DNA from: Bartonella sp. AU16XJBT
Lineage (GTDB): Bacteria > Pseudomonadota > Alphaproteobacteria > Rhizobiales > Rhizobiaceae
Length of the DNA stretch: 64,000 bases
Assembly: GCF_028618665.1 (NCBI RefSeq)
Contig: NZ_JAQITF010000008.1
Location: forward strand, 25,983 to 89,982
Reading direction: 5' to 3'
Shown one piece after another: positions 41,895 to 51,390 of the stretch. A program made the translations under genes and the position numbers. The notes beneath the pieces were generated by a model. That model saw nothing but the letters and a program-made list of their open reading frames with translations, was not told the DNA's origin and ran no database searches. How positions within the stretch are numbered: the stretch's first letter is position 1; each line of letters opens with the position of its first letter.

Positions 41895-42250
41895 TGGATG
41901 CTTCACCCTTTTTAGGTAGAGAATCCCAATGTGAGGGTTTGCTAAGCGATCAAAATAGGATGCTCTTTGATTTATTTAGAAAAAACATTTTCCTCGCAAA
42001 ACTTGAAGCAGACTTTAGTGATCCAGTGTTTGAATACGTAGAAAAATTTCTAGATTCCCCAACGAGCATTAACCGAAAAGAACAAATTATTCGTGTAGCG
42101 AAAATGATACCCTGTAATTTTCCTACCCATTTTAAAAATGCAGCTCTTGCCCTTCATGATGACTGTATAACTATATCTTATAATGGTATAAAAAGGTATA
42201 AGCCCCCTCATGCAATCTTGCTTTTAAAAACGAAAACAACAAACAGTTAA
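41894..42250 (+). CDS. Unrecognised 118-residue protein, possibly a truncated relic
   Basis: An open frame from a GTG at 41894 with no visible ribosome site. It encodes a soluble, mixed-charge protein (LFDLFRKNIFLAKLEADF in the first half, HAILLLKTKTTNS at the end). I do not recognise the family. The T tract of a hairpin abuts the start, and no better start exists upstream, so this may be the 3' part of an older gene. Its neighbour at 41567 is also unrecognised; together they mark an accessory spot in otherwise conserved gene order. Confidence 0.4.
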   Translation: MDASPFLGRESQCEGLLSDQNRMLFDLFRKNIFLAKLEADFSDPVFEYVEKFLDSPTSINRKEQIIRVAKMIPCNFPTHFKNAALALHDDCITISYNGIKRYKPPHAILLLKTKTTNS

Positions 42251-42716
42251 GAAACGTACTCTACATTTTTAAATAATAAAAGAGGTGTTTGTGGCTTACC
42301 AGCACAATAAACTAAGGCTTTGTATTTTTATTCTACAAAATAAAAAAACTTCGTATTTTTATAAAATAGCATTGAGGATATTGAATATAAATAATATTTT
42401 TTATCCCTTATTTAAAAGTCTAAAAATTATTTTCTGCCCTATTCATTAAGAGGAATGAGCCAAGCGGATAAAAAGTGTTTGATAAAAAACTAAATAGATC
42501 AAATCATCTTGAGCACAAAGATATAACATGGAGGTTACGGAAATATCGTGATAGTATTGGGATAAAAATCGCAGTTTCCAAGAGATCTTTGTATTGTATC
42601 CTTTATGAAAAATGTTGAAAGCAAGGGAGGATATTCTCCTCTCAAACAAATGAGTGAATAGACTACTACGATGATATGCATTTTTTAAAAAAGTACAAAG
42701 TGTCTTTGCCTAAAAT
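42251..42716. other. Gene-free region between the accessory pocket and gshA
   Basis: About 465 AT-rich bases. Fragments such as the plus-strand frame near 42535-42610 (WRLRKYRDSIGIKIAVSKRSLY) look faintly protein-like but have no start, and a 67-codon minus frame at 42446-42649 has no ribosome site. I treat the stretch as eroded sequence. Confidence 0.35.
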
Positions 42717-44090
42717 TTAATAGGCACATTCTAAAAATACCGGTTCAACAGACTCATCCCAAATAGAAGAGTAATGGGATAAAAATTTTTCAGCATCTGT
42801 TTGCCCCGTTGCCACAACCTCTTCTAAAGGATTAAGGAAATTTGTTTCATCAAAACCATTTGCATCACACTGTTTGCGATTTTTTAAGCCCTTGCGAGCA
42901 ATAGCGATAGTTTGACGGGCTAATTCTAAAAGAATGGTTTGACGAAAAGGAGTTTTTAACCCTTCTTTGGGAACGCGTTGGCGCATGTCTAAAACTTCTT
43001 CAAAACACCAATCTTTGGTCAAAGCCTCTGCCTCGTTAAGCGCTTCTCTATCATAAAGAAGCCCAACCCAAAAAGCCGACAATGCACAGATGCGCTTCCA
43101 AGAACCGCAATCAGCTCCTCTCATTTCTAAAAATCTTTTTAAGCGGACTTCAGGAAATAACGTTGATAAATGATTAATCCAATCTCCCATATTTGGAATT
43201 GAATTTACAACTTGTCCTCTTAATGCTCCATTCATAAACTGACGAAACGTTATATGGGTACAATCATAATAACGACCATCACGTACAACAAAATACATGG
43301 GAACATCAAGGGCCCATTCAACGTAATCAGCAAAACCAAAACGCTCAGAAAATATAAAGGGAAGAACGCCTGTCCTCTGATTATCCGTATCACGCCAAAT
43401 TTCAGAACGCCATGACAAAAAGCCATTTGGGCGTCCTTCTGTAAAAGGTGAACTTGCAAATAATGCAGTCGCAACGGATTGTAACTTCATGGATACTTGC
43501 ATTTTTCGCCGCATATCACTTTCAGATGAAAAATCAAGATTAACCTGAACTGTTGATGTGCGATACATCATATTAAGACCATTATGCCCGACTTTCGGCA
43601 TATAATCAGTCATAATTTGATAACGTGACTTAGGCATTTTCGGCGTTTCAGCTAACGTCCACTTTGGGCTAGCGCCTATCCCCAAAAAACCAATACCCAA
43701 TGGTTCTGCAATTTTCTTGAGAAGAGCTAAATGTTCCATCAACTCATGATACGTATCACCTACTGTTTTTAATGGTGCCCCAGATAATTCAAACTGTCCC
43801 CCTGGTTCCAAAGAAATAGCCCCCTGATCAACGGATCCTACAAGCCCAATAATATTCCCTTCATCTACAATAGGTTTCCATCCTAAAGCGCTTTGCATGC
43901 CTTCTAACAACGCTCGGATTCCCCTCTTACCGTCATAAGGAACAGGACGAAAACCATCTCTATAAAATGGAAATTTTTCATGTTCTGTACCAATACGCCA
44001 ATCATCTTCTGCTTTATACCCCCCTTGGAAATAGCTCACCAAGGAATCTAAGTTATAAACTTCACTTTCATCCATTATATCAAGCGCCAT
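42717..44090 (-). CDS. gshA: Glutamate-cysteine ligase (plant/alphaproteobacterial type)
   Basis: A 457-residue enzyme that makes gamma-glutamylcysteine, the first step of glutathione synthesis. It belongs to the class shared with plants: WRIGTEHEKFPFYRDGFRPVPYDG at residues 31-54, GLVGSVDQGAISLEPGGQFELSGAPLKTV with the metal/glutamate site, and MMYRTSTVQVNLDFSSESDMRRKMQ. Two conserved cysteines near the C-terminus may take part in redox control, as in plants (inference). It is an isolated gene, with rsmE upstream on the same strand about 70 bases away, so the two may be co-transcribed. Confidence 0.95.
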   Translation of the reverse strand: MALDIMDESEVYNLDSLVSYFQGGYKAEDDWRIGTEHEKFPFYRDGFRPVPYDGKRGIRALLEGMQSALGWKPIVDEGNIIGLVGSVDQGAISLEPGGQFELSGAPLKTVGDTYHELMEHLALLKKIAEPLGIGFLGIGASPKWTLAETPKMPKSRYQIMTDYMPKVGHNGLNMMYRTSTVQVNLDFSSESDMRRKMQVSMKLQSVATALFASSPFTEGRPNGFLSWRSEIWRDTDNQRTGVLPFIFSERFGFADYVEWALDVPMYFVVRDGRYYDCTHITFRQFMNGALRGQVVNSIPNMGDWINHLSTLFPEVRLKRFLEMRGADCGSWKRICALSAFWVGLLYDREALNEAEALTKDWCFEEVLDMRQRVPKEGLKTPFRQTILLELARQTIAIARKGLKNRKQCDANGFDETNFLNPLEEVVATGQTDAEKFLSHYSSIWDESVEPVFLECAY

Positions 44091-44158
44091 AACTTATCGT
44101 ATCCTATCATTGGTATTATCATCTTAAATGAATTGTTTAGAATGATTTTACAGACATC

Positions 44159-44902
44159 TCAATCCATTGACCAATCCCCCACTGTCGCATTAAGAAGAGC
44201 CAAAGCCGCAACAGCGGCAGTATCAGCACGTAAAATGCGTGGACCTAATGATATTGGAACCACAAAAGGCTGCTTTTTTAAAAAGCTCCGCTCTTCTTCA
44301 CTAAACCCACCTTCTGGTCCAATGAGAACACCAGGCGTTGTAACGTCACGCTTTTTAAAAGAAGGTAATGGATTGTGCGATTTATGCTCTTCATCACAAA
44401 AGAATAAAGGCTGTGTCTCATCCCAACGCGCTAAAAGCTCTGCTAAGGATAGAGCTGATACGCATTCAGGGAGAGATAAAATGCCACACTGTTCAGAAGC
44501 TTCAATAACATTGGCTTCCATACGCGCCATATTGATACGCGTAACCTGCGTATGATGCGTTATAACAGGCTGCAAAATCGACACCCCCATTTCAACAGCT
44601 TTCTGCACCATATAATCCAACCGCGCATTTTTGAGTGGAGCAAAGCAATAAATAAGATTGGAATGTGCTGTTTGTAATCTTTCTTGATGGATAAGCTGAA
44701 CCACAACAAACTTTTTCTTAACAATGATAAGTTTAGCAAGCCACTCACCATCCTGTCCATTAAAAAGTAGAATTTCCGCTCCTTCTTTCATCCGCAAAAC
44801 ATGCACAAGATAAGAAGCTTGTGCCCCCTCTATCTTTATTTCTTCATCCAAAGCCAATGTCTGTCGGATAAATAATCTTTTAAGTTTATAATTTATGCGC
44901 AT
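44159..44902 (-). CDS. rsmE: 16S rRNA m3U1498 methyltransferase
   Basis: A SPOUT-class methyltransferase of about 247 residues from the ATG at 44902, where homology begins (MRINYKLKRLFIRQ). The N-terminal PUA-like domain includes HVLRMKEGAEILLFNGQDGEW. The C-terminal knot has LIGPEGGFSEEERSFL and LGPRILRADTAAVAALALLNA, the SAM-binding signatures. The frame continues to 44956 without conserved residues. The ribosome site is weak. It modifies U1498 in the decoding region of the 30S subunit. Confidence 0.94.
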   Translation of the reverse strand: MRINYKLKRLFIRQTLALDEEIKIEGAQASYLVHVLRMKEGAEILLFNGQDGEWLAKLIIVKKKFVVVQLIHQERLQTAHSNLIYCFAPLKNARLDYMVQKAVEMGVSILQPVITHHTQVTRINMARMEANVIEASEQCGILSLPECVSALSLAELLARWDETQPLFFCDEEHKSHNPLPSFKKRDVTTPGVLIGPEGGFSEEERSFLKKQPFVVPISLGPRILRADTAAVAALALLNATVGDWSMD

Positions 44903-45135
44903 AAAATCTTGCCAATGCTCACTATCGTCATCAAGAAATGAAGAAAAACATATCACAAAAAGAAAAAATTATATCTATAGAACTATAATATATTAAAGAA
45001 TTATAGAGTTTTTTTAGCTTTATGAGATAATGATAGGAACCAATAGATCATTAAGTGATTCTGCTTTCATAAAAGTTTAAATAATACAACATTCATCTTT
45101 GCATTCAGTCATTGATGCATCAGTGGAGGAAAGAT

Positions 45136-45279
45136 ATGTCTGCTAAAAAAGCTACCATTATTACGATTACAACCCTCTTAGCCTTTATTTTGATTACAGT
45201 GGGTATTGGTTCTGTTGGAGCAGATGGAAAGCATACAGTTACCAAAGATGGATATGGTATTTCTTCTCAGATTCAATAA
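45136..45279 (+). CDS. 47-residue membrane or exported peptide, unrecognised
   Basis: A short gene with a very strong ribosome site (GGAGGAAAG, 45125-45133) directly before its ATG. The peptide starts MSAKKATIITITTLLAFILI, a basic start followed by a hydrophobic helix, then a glycine-rich junction (GIGSVGADG) and a polar tail ending YGISSQIQ. It could be a one-pass inner-membrane peptide or a small secreted peptide cleaved near VGA-DG. It is monocistronic and divergent from rsmE. Its function is unknown, but the ribosome site and codon pattern make it a likely real gene. Confidence 0.65.
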   Translation: MSAKKATIITITTLLAFILITVGIGSVGADGKHTVTKDGYGISSQIQ

Positions 45280-45597
45280 GCACGGGCTGATATGCCCTTA
45301 TAAGTTTTAATGCAACAAAATGTTTTTTAGCAATTTTCTAAGATTTGCACGCATATTATGGAACTCTTATATTTGAAAGATTCCGTAAAGAGGTGTTTTT
45401 GTTCCTCCCTTCAATCGTTTATCTACATACTAACTGCACTTGTGAGGGAGAGGAAGTTTTTTGGTTTCATCACGAATAGATTTAACATGAGAGAATCTTA
45501 TGATATTGAAATCTCTTATTTAAATTTAAAAAAGGCTTTAAATTGCAAATAGACGAATTATTATAGAATAAAATGTCATACAAATGAAAAACAATGC
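45280..45597. other. Gene-free region after the 47-residue peptide gene
   Basis: About 320 bases. A 64-codon plus frame at 45358-45552 has no ribosome site and unremarkable composition, so it is not called. No clear terminator hairpin is visible. Confidence 0.35.
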
Positions 45598-47478
45598 TCA
45601 ATCGGTATCAATATCTTTTGTAATCAAAAAATTACCATGATTTTGTCCTTTAGAGCTTAGAGAAAATGTAAAAGGCCGTGCAAGGCTATTCGCAAGGCAT
45701 TGGACATCTTTACATAAAGTTTCTGACCTATGATTTTTGCGCAATTGTGCTTGTAGTATCAATTCATTCTGCTTCCCTTGAAAAATAGCCGCTGTAACAG
45801 CCTCCTGTATGGATAAACTCAAGTCTGCTGTACGCATCAATGACTCTGTCACCTTCATCATCCCTTCTGAAAAGCTTGCCTGAATATCCCAGTGATCAAA
45901 ACTTGTGGAGAGAGAATCATTTCTCGTTAAAAGAAATTGCTGTTTGCTTGAAAGTTTTGTTTGTAATTCATTCAAATCATACCCTAAGAGCCGACCAGAA
46001 GACATCTTCAGCGTTAAACCGCCCTGCATTTTTGTAAAAACTTCCATCCAAGAACCCACAAGTGTTTGTATCGCTGCGGTAAAATTTGTTTTGCTCTGTA
46101 CAAATGGAATAAATCCTAAGGCTTCTAAAGCCTCCTGCGTATCAATAGAAGCCCCTGAAATAGTTCCTTCAATACGTATTTTCTGTCCAGCTGGCGTAAC
46201 TTCAATATTACTTTGAACGGATCCACCCCAAATATTGACATGTCCAAGATCAAAAATCCCATGCCCATTTCTTATTTGCATCGCAGCTGCTAAATTTGTA
46301 AGTGAAATATTTCCTATTTTGGCTTGTGGCGCAGAAAGTCGTATATCCACCCCAATACGATCAAAAAGCGCCATATCAAAGAATGAATTTTTCTTTTTAT
46401 CCGAAAAAAACATTGAGTCCAAGAGGTTAATGTCTAAGTTATCAAATGCTAAAGAGCCCATGACACTTGGTACATAATCTTGAAAATCAAGTTCCAAAGC
46501 CCCACGTGCATTGGATTTCCCCATCGTAAATGCAACACTGTTCATTTGGATATGCATTGGTCGCGCTAAAAAATGAGATTCCCATACAATGGGTATTGTT
46601 AATCTATGTCCCCAAAACTGATTTCCTCCAACCCAAGACAAAGTCTGATTCCAGCTTGGTGAACGCATCGACACCTTTCCATCAAAAATATAATATTCAG
46701 ATAACCGAGCCTGCCCTGTAAAAGTTATTCCCCCACGTACAGAATTAAGACTTGCCTTAACCTGGCTTTTTCCTCCTGCCAAAAGCAACAATGCTTGAGA
46801 AGCATCAATTGATAATTTTGTAAATTCTCCGCGCCAACGAGCATCTGCACGCAACCGTACTTCCTCAGTCGATTCTGGCCAATCTAAAGTCGCATTTAAT
46901 CCTGTTATTTTTTCTGCTACTCCTGAAAAGCTGTCATGATACACAAGAGCACCATTTTTAATAACAATCCGCCCAAAAGGTTGTTTTAAAAGGTGTTCTA
47001 TCTCTGGATGTTCAGGGTTATGTTTTAATATTTCACGTGCCTTGCGTATGGCTAACCCTAAGGCGCCTTGTGAGTGAGAAAATCGATCAAAAAAATCTGC
47101 CATTGTTTTAACGGGCTTTTCCATAACAAATTGAGGACGCACAATCCGCGTCTCTGAAAAAGAAACACGCCCCCAAAGAAGATCGACGACAGAAAGATCA
47201 ACTTCTATTGATTCAGCTTCCATTAATGGTGCAACATCATCCATTTTTGATGTTAAAGTAATGCCAGAAAGCAACGCTTTAGGATAAGGAAAAAGATTTA
47301 ACCGCGGTGGATCACGCAATTGCACGTTATAACCTGTCCATGCACTCAACTCTTGCGCTAAACGAACACGAATCGCATCCGTAGAGACAAGATAAGGTAA
47401 AACAAGAATCCCCACTCCAAATAAAAAGATAATTGTAATAAAAATTCCGCTCAAAAATTTTATTATTCTGATGCGCAC
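45598..47478 (-). CDS. AsmA family envelope protein
   Basis: A 626-residue protein anchored by one N-terminal helix (LSGIFITIIFLFGVGILVLPYLV), with the remainder periplasmic. The AsmA N-domain is recognisable in VQLRDPPRLNLFPYPKALLSGITLT and SIEVDLSVVDLLWGRVSFSETRIVRPQF. The C-terminal AsmA-2 part holds the LKMSSGRLLGYDLNEL segment and a repeat-like beta-strand pattern. AsmA-like proteins are bridge-type lipid transporters between the membranes; the specific cargo is not deducible. The start is a GTG at 47478 after AGAGGGA. Confidence 0.88.
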   Translation of the reverse strand: MRIRIIKFLSGIFITIIFLFGVGILVLPYLVSTDAIRVRLAQELSAWTGYNVQLRDPPRLNLFPYPKALLSGITLTSKMDDVAPLMEAESIEVDLSVVDLLWGRVSFSETRIVRPQFVMEKPVKTMADFFDRFSHSQGALGLAIRKAREILKHNPEHPEIEHLLKQPFGRIVIKNGALVYHDSFSGVAEKITGLNATLDWPESTEEVRLRADARWRGEFTKLSIDASQALLLLAGGKSQVKASLNSVRGGITFTGQARLSEYYIFDGKVSMRSPSWNQTLSWVGGNQFWGHRLTIPIVWESHFLARPMHIQMNSVAFTMGKSNARGALELDFQDYVPSVMGSLAFDNLDINLLDSMFFSDKKKNSFFDMALFDRIGVDIRLSAPQAKIGNISLTNLAAAMQIRNGHGIFDLGHVNIWGGSVQSNIEVTPAGQKIRIEGTISGASIDTQEALEALGFIPFVQSKTNFTAAIQTLVGSWMEVFTKMQGGLTLKMSSGRLLGYDLNELQTKLSSKQQFLLTRNDSLSTSFDHWDIQASFSEGMMKVTESLMRTADLSLSIQEAVTAAIFQGKQNELILQAQLRKNHRSETLCKDVQCLANSLARPFTFSLSSKGQNHGNFLITKDIDTD

Positions 47479-47796
47479 AATATCCCTCTACACGTATCCC
47501 CCTATAACAGATTAAAAATAAACTTAAATAATCGTTAAAAGGCTTTTTATAACCCTATAATTCATCATATCCATTTTGTATTTTCATTATTTTTGTTCTT
47601 TATCCAAAGTTTATTCAAACAGCAATATTGCTGCTTCTTTATAAAGCAATTATTTAAAAGTCTTATAAAACTGTAAATCCACAACATTATCAAACCATTC
47701 TTACTGTTCTCATATGAATATTGCTATAAAACTCTATCGTATTATTAGAAAATGCTTTACAAAAAAACAAACAGCCTTACCGAAAGGATCTCTCTC
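47479..47796. other. Divergent promoter region between the AsmA gene and folD
   Basis: About 318 AT-rich bases. It includes AAAGGA at 47783-47788, which sets the folD start. No repeat copy or small gene was recognised. Confidence 0.4.
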
Positions 47797-48696
47797 ATGA
47801 ATAATATTATCGACGGAAAAAAACTTGCTGAAGAGATTATTGTGAAAGTTAAGGCTGAAACAACAAAACTCCGCGATAACTATAATATACAACCTAGTAT
47901 CGCTGTTATTATCGTTGGAGACGATCCCGCAAGTCAAGTATATGTCGCCTCAAAAAATAAAAAAGCTGAAGAATGTGGGTTTCTTTCAATCAAACATGTC
48001 GTTTCCAAAGAAACGCAAGAAAAAGAGCTCCTTCAACTTATTGCAACATTAAATTCTGATCCCAAAATTCATGGTATTTTGGTACAGCTACCTCTCCCAG
48101 CCCATATGAATACAAACCTCATAACACAAGCTGTTGCTTTCCAAAAAGATGTTGATGGTTTTCATTATATCAATGTAGGAAAACTCGCAGCAAATGCACT
48201 TGAAGATGCTATTATTCCCTGCACACCCGCTGGTGCTATGATGATGATTGAACGACATTGTGGGCGAGATTTATCTGGACTTGATGCTGTCGTTGTTGGA
48301 CGCTCTAATATTGTTGGAAAACCTATGGCTGCCCTTTTAACAGCGGCCAATGCTACTGTGACAATTGCCCATAGTCGTACTCGTGACCTTGATGATGTCT
48401 GTCGGAGCGCTGATATTCTCGTAGCTGCTGTAGGCCGCCCACAAATGATTAAAAAAGACTGGGTAAAAAATGGCGCAGTTGTTATTGACGTTGGTATTAA
48501 CCGCATTCCAGCTCCAGAAAAAGGTATAGGAAAAACGCGTCTTGTCGGGGATGTCGATTTTGAAAACGTAAAAGAAAAAGCTGCTGCAATCACCCCTGTT
48601 CCAGGAGGCGTTGGCCCCATGACAATTGCCATGCTTATGGTTAATACACTCAAAGCCGCCGCCCGATTACACAATCTTCCTATACCAAAATTCTAA
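47797..48696 (+). CDS. folD: Bifunctional methylene-THF dehydrogenase / methenyl-THF cyclohydrolase
   Basis: A 299-residue folate enzyme interconverting 5,10-methylene- and 10-formyl-tetrahydrofolate with NADP. It begins [18 protein letters not shown]. The catalytic Tyr-Lys region is [13 protein letters not shown], then [27 protein letters not shown], the nucleotide loop [16 protein letters not shown], and the closing [19 protein letters not shown]. The ATG at 47797 after AAAGGA is preferred over a longer frame from 47752. It is convergent with edd. Confidence 0.97.
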   Translation: MNNIIDGKKLAEEIIVKVKAETTKLRDNYNIQPSIAVIIVGDDPASQVYVASKNKKAEECGFLSIKHVVSKETQEKELLQLIATLNSDPKIHGILVQLPLPAHMNTNLITQAVAFQKDVDGFHYINVGKLAANALEDAIIPCTPAGAMMMIERHCGRDLSGLDAVVVGRSNIVGKPMAALLTAANATVTIAHSRTRDLDDVCRSADILVAAVGRPQMIKKDWVKNGAVVIDVGINRIPAPEKGIGKTRLVGDVDFENVKEKAAAITPVPGGVGPMTIAMLMVNTLKAAARLHNLPIPKF

Positions 48697-48746
48697 GAAT
48701 TGTAACAATTATTGCACATGGTTCATCTTGTTTCTTTTTGCATTCC

Positions 48747-50570
48747 TCATGTCATAAAAACAGATGCCCCTTGATCTGCACGATTAACCAATTGACGAAA
48801 AACACGAAAAAGTTCGCGTCCAACACCATAGTCGTTTTTTGAAAGATCAGGAGGTGTAATTGTTCGCGCGTTAAATTTTGCTAAATCCTCTAAAAGAGTT
48901 AATTTACCCCCATGAACATCAAGGAAAACAATGTCACCGTCTTGCAAACGCGCAATGGGACCATTATCCAAAGCTTCTGGTGTCACATGGATGGCAGCAG
49001 GAACTTTTCCTGATGCTCCGGACATACGACCATCCGTTATCAATGCTATCCTTTGACCGCGATCTTGTAAAACGCCTAAAATGGTGGTTAATTTATGAAG
49101 CTCTGGCATACCATTGGCTTTTGGTCCTTGGTAGCGAATAACAGCGATAAAATCTTTATCATGTAACGCTCCAGATTGAAAAGATTTTTGGAGCTCCTCT
49201 TGATCATTAAAGACAAGGACTGGTGCTTTAATTTGCCAATATTCTGGTTTAACAGATGAAACTTTTATAATAGCGGTTCCCAAATCTCCCGATAAAACAC
49301 GAAGGCCACCGTCCGGTTGAAATGGTTTTTTCCAACCTGCTAACACCTTATGATCACCACTTTCCTTGAGAGCTGCTTCACGCACCACACAGCCATCAGC
49401 AGAAAGCTTTGCTTCAATTGCATAAGCATTGAGATCTTTACCAAAAACTGTAGCAACATCTTCATGCACTAAACCGGCCTCAATAAGCTCGCGAATAATA
49501 AATCCTATACCCCCTGCTGCATAAAAATGATTGATATCAGCCAAACCATTCGGATAAATTCGCGCTAAAAGAGGCACATGGCATGAAATTTCTGCAATAT
49601 CATGCCATGTCAATTGAATACCGCAAGCCGCAGCGATAGCTATCAAATGAATCGTATGATTGGTAGAGCCTCCTGTTGCATTTAATCCTACAATGGCATT
49701 CACAAAAGAACGCTCATCAATGATCATACCAAGTGGTCTATAATGATCACCAAGATCGGTCATTTCAAGTACACGCTTTGTAGCTTCTTTTGTTAAAGCA
49801 TCACGCAACGGTGTATTCGCATTGACAAAAGAAGCTCCCGGCATATGCAGCCCCATCATCTCCAGTATCACCTGATTTGAGTTAGCAGTCCCATAAAATG
49901 TACATGTCCCTGGACCATGATAAGAACGGGCTTCTGATTCCAGCAATATTTGGCGATCTATTTTATTTTCCGCGTAAAGTTGACGTATTTTTACTTTTTC
50001 ATCATTACCTTGCCCCGTTGTCATAGGACCAGCGGGTATAAAAATTCCTGGTAAGTGACCAAATGTGAGTGCACCAATCAATAAACCGGGGACGATTTTA
50101 TCACACACCCCAAGATACAATGCTGCATCAAAGACATCGTGTGATAAGCTTATAGCTGTCGCCATTGCAATCACTTCACGCGAAAAAAGGGAAAGCTCCA
50201 TCCCCGCATTTCCCTGCGTAACACCATCGCACATCGCAGGAACACCCCCTGCTACCTGTGCAACACCACCAACCATACGGGCCGCCTCTTTAATTAAGTT
50301 AGGAAACTTTTCAAAAGGTTGATGTGCTGAAAGTATATCGTTATATGCCGTGATAATGCCAATATTCCCAACGATATTTCCCTTCAAACGCTCTTTGTCT
50401 ATTGCACCACAAGCAGCAAAACCATGAGCCTGATTAGCACATCCCAAAAAACTCCGCTTGGGACGATGAGTCTGTGCGTTCGCGATACGATCTAAATAAA
50501 TTTCTCGTGTAGGTCGAGAGCGTTCATAAATCCTTCGTGTAACTGTGGCAATTGTCTTGGAAAGTGCCAT
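48747..50570 (-). CDS. edd: 6-phosphogluconate dehydratase (Entner-Doudoroff pathway)
   Basis: A 607-residue iron-sulfur dehydratase of the IlvD/Edd family that turns 6-phosphogluconate into KDPG. Cluster and active-site segments are visible: [88 protein letters not shown] and the C-terminal [16 protein letters not shown]. The N-terminus ([22 protein letters not shown]) separates Edd from IlvD. It follows zwf and pgl in one operon. The companion aldolase gene eda is not in the window. Confidence 0.96.
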   Translation of the reverse strand: MALSKTIATVTRRIYERSRPTREIYLDRIANAQTHRPKRSFLGCANQAHGFAACGAIDKERLKGNIVGNIGIITAYNDILSAHQPFEKFPNLIKEAARMVGGVAQVAGGVPAMCDGVTQGNAGMELSLFSREVIAMATAISLSHDVFDAALYLGVCDKIVPGLLIGALTFGHLPGIFIPAGPMTTGQGNDEKVKIRQLYAENKIDRQILLESEARSYHGPGTCTFYGTANSNQVILEMMGLHMPGASFVNANTPLRDALTKEATKRVLEMTDLGDHYRPLGMIIDERSFVNAIVGLNATGGSTNHTIHLIAIAAACGIQLTWHDIAEISCHVPLLARIYPNGLADINHFYAAGGIGFIIRELIEAGLVHEDVATVFGKDLNAYAIEAKLSADGCVVREAALKESGDHKVLAGWKKPFQPDGGLRVLSGDLGTAIIKVSSVKPEYWQIKAPVLVFNDQEELQKSFQSGALHDKDFIAVIRYQGPKANGMPELHKLTTILGVLQDRGQRIALITDGRMSGASGKVPAAIHVTPEALDNGPIARLQDGDIVFLDVHGGKLTLLEDLAKFNARTITPPDLSKNDYGVGRELFRVFRQLVNRADQGASVFMT

Positions 50571-50627
50571 ATTTACTTCCCCCCTTCATTGATGCTCCCC
50601 CTCATTCATTAAAGAGAGAGTGCGTTT

Positions 50628-51380
50628 CTATTCACCTTGTCTCTCATATTTTAATTCACTTATTTCATTTTCTGCAGGCGACCAATAAACCTGCACAAGA
50701 TGAGGAGAATTACGCAAAATCGCCCGAACCGGCTTTTCTATTTCAGACCCATCTTGACAAGCTTCTTCAAAACAGTCGCGTTTCTGAAAACCTTCGAAAT
50801 GGAGAATAATGCAACGAGATTGCATAATAACTGGCAGCGTTAGAGAGAGTCTTGGCTCAATGGCACTTTTTGCATGAAGTGGTAGAACAAGTGCTTGTGT
50901 TCGAAGATCAAGTGCTTGCTTTAGACGATCAGCATCAGGAAAAAAGGAAGCCGTATGTCCATCAATCCCCATTCCTAAAACAACAACATCAAAGGGTTTA
51001 GGCAAACTATTAATACGATTTGCTGCTGAAAAAGCAGCAAGTTCAGCAGTAATTGCTTTATGATAAAGCCCTACAAAACGTGCTTTTGCAGCAAAATTCT
51101 GTAATAAATGACACCGTACCATATGTTCATTTGAACGTTCATCGTGCGCAGGGACAAAACGTTCATCAACCAAAGTGATAATGATATTTTGCCAATCAAT
51201 ATCTGCTTTTGATAAATAATGAAAAAACAATTCTGGCGTTTTACCACCAGAAACAGCTAAAATCGCACGCTTGCGCTCTAAAACAGCTATACTAAGCTCT
51301 GCTGCAACACGGTCAGCCAATGCTAAAGCAAGAGTTGTGGGTGTTTCAAAATTTAAACGGTCAATATTCATTCTATACAT
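50628..51380 (-). CDS. pgl: 6-phosphogluconolactonase
   Basis: A 250-residue hydrolase opening 6-phosphogluconolactone. Family motifs include LAVSGGKTPELFFHYLSKADIDWQNIIITLVDERFVP and VVLGMGIDGHTASFFPDADRL. It lies 10 bases after zwf and about 57 bases before edd, so the operon order zwf-pgl-edd follows the metabolic order. The ATG at 51380 has only a weak ribosome site; an ATG three codons later is possible. Confidence 0.95.
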   Translation of the reverse strand: MYRMNIDRLNFETPTTLALALADRVAAELSIAVLERKRAILAVSGGKTPELFFHYLSKADIDWQNIIITLVDERFVPAHDERSNEHMVRCHLLQNFAAKARFVGLYHKAITAELAAFSAANRINSLPKPFDVVVLGMGIDGHTASFFPDADRLKQALDLRTQALVLPLHAKSAIEPRLSLTLPVIMQSRCIILHFEGFQKRDCFEEACQDGSEIEKPVRAILRNSPHLVQVYWSPAENEISELKYERQGE

Positions 51381-51390
51381 ACTTACTGCT

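Noticed and set aside
42446..42649. 67-codon minus frame and a plus-strand HTH-like fragment
   Set aside because: Neither has a start with a ribosome site, and the helix-turn-helix resemblance is too short to support.
45358..45552. 64-codon plus frame after the 47-residue peptide gene
   Set aside because: No ribosome site and no recognisable pattern; probably chance.
48165..48674. 169-codon minus frame inside folD
   Set aside because: Antisense shadow of a well-conserved gene; no ribosome site or family match.
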